This document shows positions 29,872 to 31,276 of a stretch of DNA of 31,276 nt, one piece after another. This stretch comes from Ophiothrix spiculata. Its lineage: Eukaryota; Echinodermata; Ophiuroidea; Amphilepidida; Ophiotrichidae. The position numbers and the translations under genes are program-made. Under the pieces are notes generated by a model. It searched no databases. It had not been told where the DNA came from and was given only the letters and a program-made list of their open reading frames with translations. The stretch is taken from NCBI GenBank assembly GCA_000969725.1, contig JXSR01S009213.1; one strand, given 5' to 3'. Positions within the stretch are counted from its first letter, which is position 1; each line of letters begins with the position of its first letter.

Positions 29872-31276
29872 ATAATAGTCAATGGAAGATCAAATATCAG
29901 AGGAAGTATGGATTATTTATATTGGAAACATATGAAACTTTTAAAAAAATGTATTGTTTGATATGATAATTAGGTGTTTTGCCTAGTCTGCAAACAGTTT
30001 TGACCGCAAGTGTACAACTTCTGTAGAATCTCACTAAAAGTGTAATAAAATAATGGTCCAAATGTGCACCTGGGGAATGCTGTACTTAAGTTGTACCCGG
30101 GTTTTTTTTCCATGGGCAGTTTACATTATTTGTTTGAACATCAATTCAAAGGGTGCTACATTGTTTACCAAATGTCTGTAAGAATAACCCTTGTCTAATG
30201 GGGGGGGGGGGGAACGGAACCCCCTATGAACTATGTTTAGCTATCAATAGATAGGGATAGATAGGTATGGTCCTCCCCTATCCAACGATACCAGATCACA
30301 AAAATCAGCCAATGCGTTGCGTAATTATGACGTCATAAATGTCTTTCATGTTAAGAATCGGAATTTTGCAAAAATGGCCACTCAAATCGAAAATTTGCTA
30401 TAACAATTCTAAATGACGTAATTTCATTAGATTTTTTGCTAATGAAGAAGGAACATGATAATTCTAGCTTGTCCAGCAAGTTTCAGCTTCATAGCATGCA
30501 TATATTTTTCAAAATGGCGACATAAAATGTCCGGGGCTTCACCAACTTTGACGGCCTACCCTAACCCCATCTTAGGTGGTATCCACCTAATTTTTTCATC
30601 AAAATGACCACAAACGATGTAAAAAAGATTACCCAAATGCCTGAGGTCGGTTGCTTTTGCGATTTTATGCAACGGGGAAAAAACTTAATGGGGGGGGGTG
30701 CAACACCCTGGGTAGAGGAGGGTTAATATGATATTATCGTTTGTTATCTTTGCATTTCGAGATAATAACATGATTGACACATCTGACGGAAGGGACGGGT
30801 AAATACCGCCCTCAAGACACCCCCCCCCCTATCAAGCCTTCTCTTCCGCTCCCCAAGATGCTCTTTTCAAGATTATTTCAGTTCCAAAGACCCCTAATCA
30901 AAGAAAATTACTCAAAAGTGTGTTTTCTTATGTTGTTAACCTAATTTTGAGCGATTTTCAGCTCAAATAGTCGTATTTTTTTGGAGGAAAGCAGTCATTG
31001 TGACCTCAATTCGGGGGAAAAAATAAGTTCCATAGACACTATTTTTGACCAAAAATCCGTTCCGCAAGACCCTATGATGGATATGAATTGCGGGTAAGAA
31101 AAATACATACTTCATAAGATCGTCATCTACATAGTTTTCTAGAATTTATATGAAGAACCTTCTATTTACATTAAACACAAAGTTCAATTGGTTGACTTTG
31201 TTTGAAAGTTAGAACAAACATAAAGTGCTTGAAATATAATATAATGTAAACATAGATCCAATAATAATAACAACGA
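29872..31276. other. Non-coding stretch with G and C homopolymer runs
   Basis: A run of 13 or so G near 30200, about 9 G near 30690 and about 10 C near 30820 stand out against the AT-rich background. TGACGTCA (a CRE-type octamer) is at 30328. Phrases such as AAAATGGCGACA and AAAATGGCCACT suggest a decayed repeat. No gene, and in particular no receptor TM5 exon, is recognised. Confidence 0.45.

Noticed and set aside
30328..30335. TGACGTCA octamer as a cAMP-response promoter
   Set aside because: An isolated 8-base match in a repeat-like region with no gene nearby; another occurs near 7438, also without context.

Overview
This is an AT-rich, intron- and repeat-dominated animal genomic window, most likely from a marine invertebrate. 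It contains one recognisable host gene fragment, the first coding exon of a rhodopsin-family neuropeptide GPCR resembling tachykinin/natalisin receptors (16765-17405, + strand). The exon ends at a clean GTAAGT donor, and I could not find the next coding exon downstream. There are no bacterial-style operons. The only other substantial coding capacity is a 481-residue non-LTR retrotransposon reverse transcriptase on the minus strand (26859-28304). No organism name can be justified from sequence alone.

Layout. 1-4100: scattered short transposons: a TTAA-flanked MITE at 548-810, an unusual element built from iterated GTCA/TGAC words at 1498-1983, and a 0.24 kb direct duplication. 4105-12926: two direct copies (A and B) of a roughly 3.7-4.6 kb unit. 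Each holds a degenerate array of TTACGCAAAGTTGC-like words, two internal paralogous modules, and on the minus strand a fossil C-terminus of a non-LTR reverse transcriptase. Copy B has since gained foldback insertions and contains a 392-N assembly gap. 12928-13615: a second iterated-word element, made of GAGTGA/TCACTC words. 13993-15846: an exact 145-bp direct repeat plus an older relative upstream of the receptor. 16343-17405: a possible receptor promoter, an upstream-ATG-rich leader and the GPCR exon. 17406 onward: intron, carrying a truncated hAT fragment (18241-19301), a double TTAA-flanked MITE (23553-23978) and a solo hAT end (25396).

26401-29871 is the most informative structure. It is a three-layer nest: a CACTA-type foldback MITE interrupted by an hAT element (exact 8-bp target duplication CACTATGG), which is itself interrupted by a 5'-truncated non-LTR retrotransposon whose reverse transcriptase frame is still open. 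The last 1.4 kb has G and C homopolymer runs and nothing identifiable.

For the receptor, the leader has several upstream ATGs, one of which opens a frame overlapping the main start, so translational control is possible. The N-terminal tail is very rich in Asp and Tyr. The rest of the window is a record of transposon activity. All family assignments rest on motifs read by eye; no database search was available.
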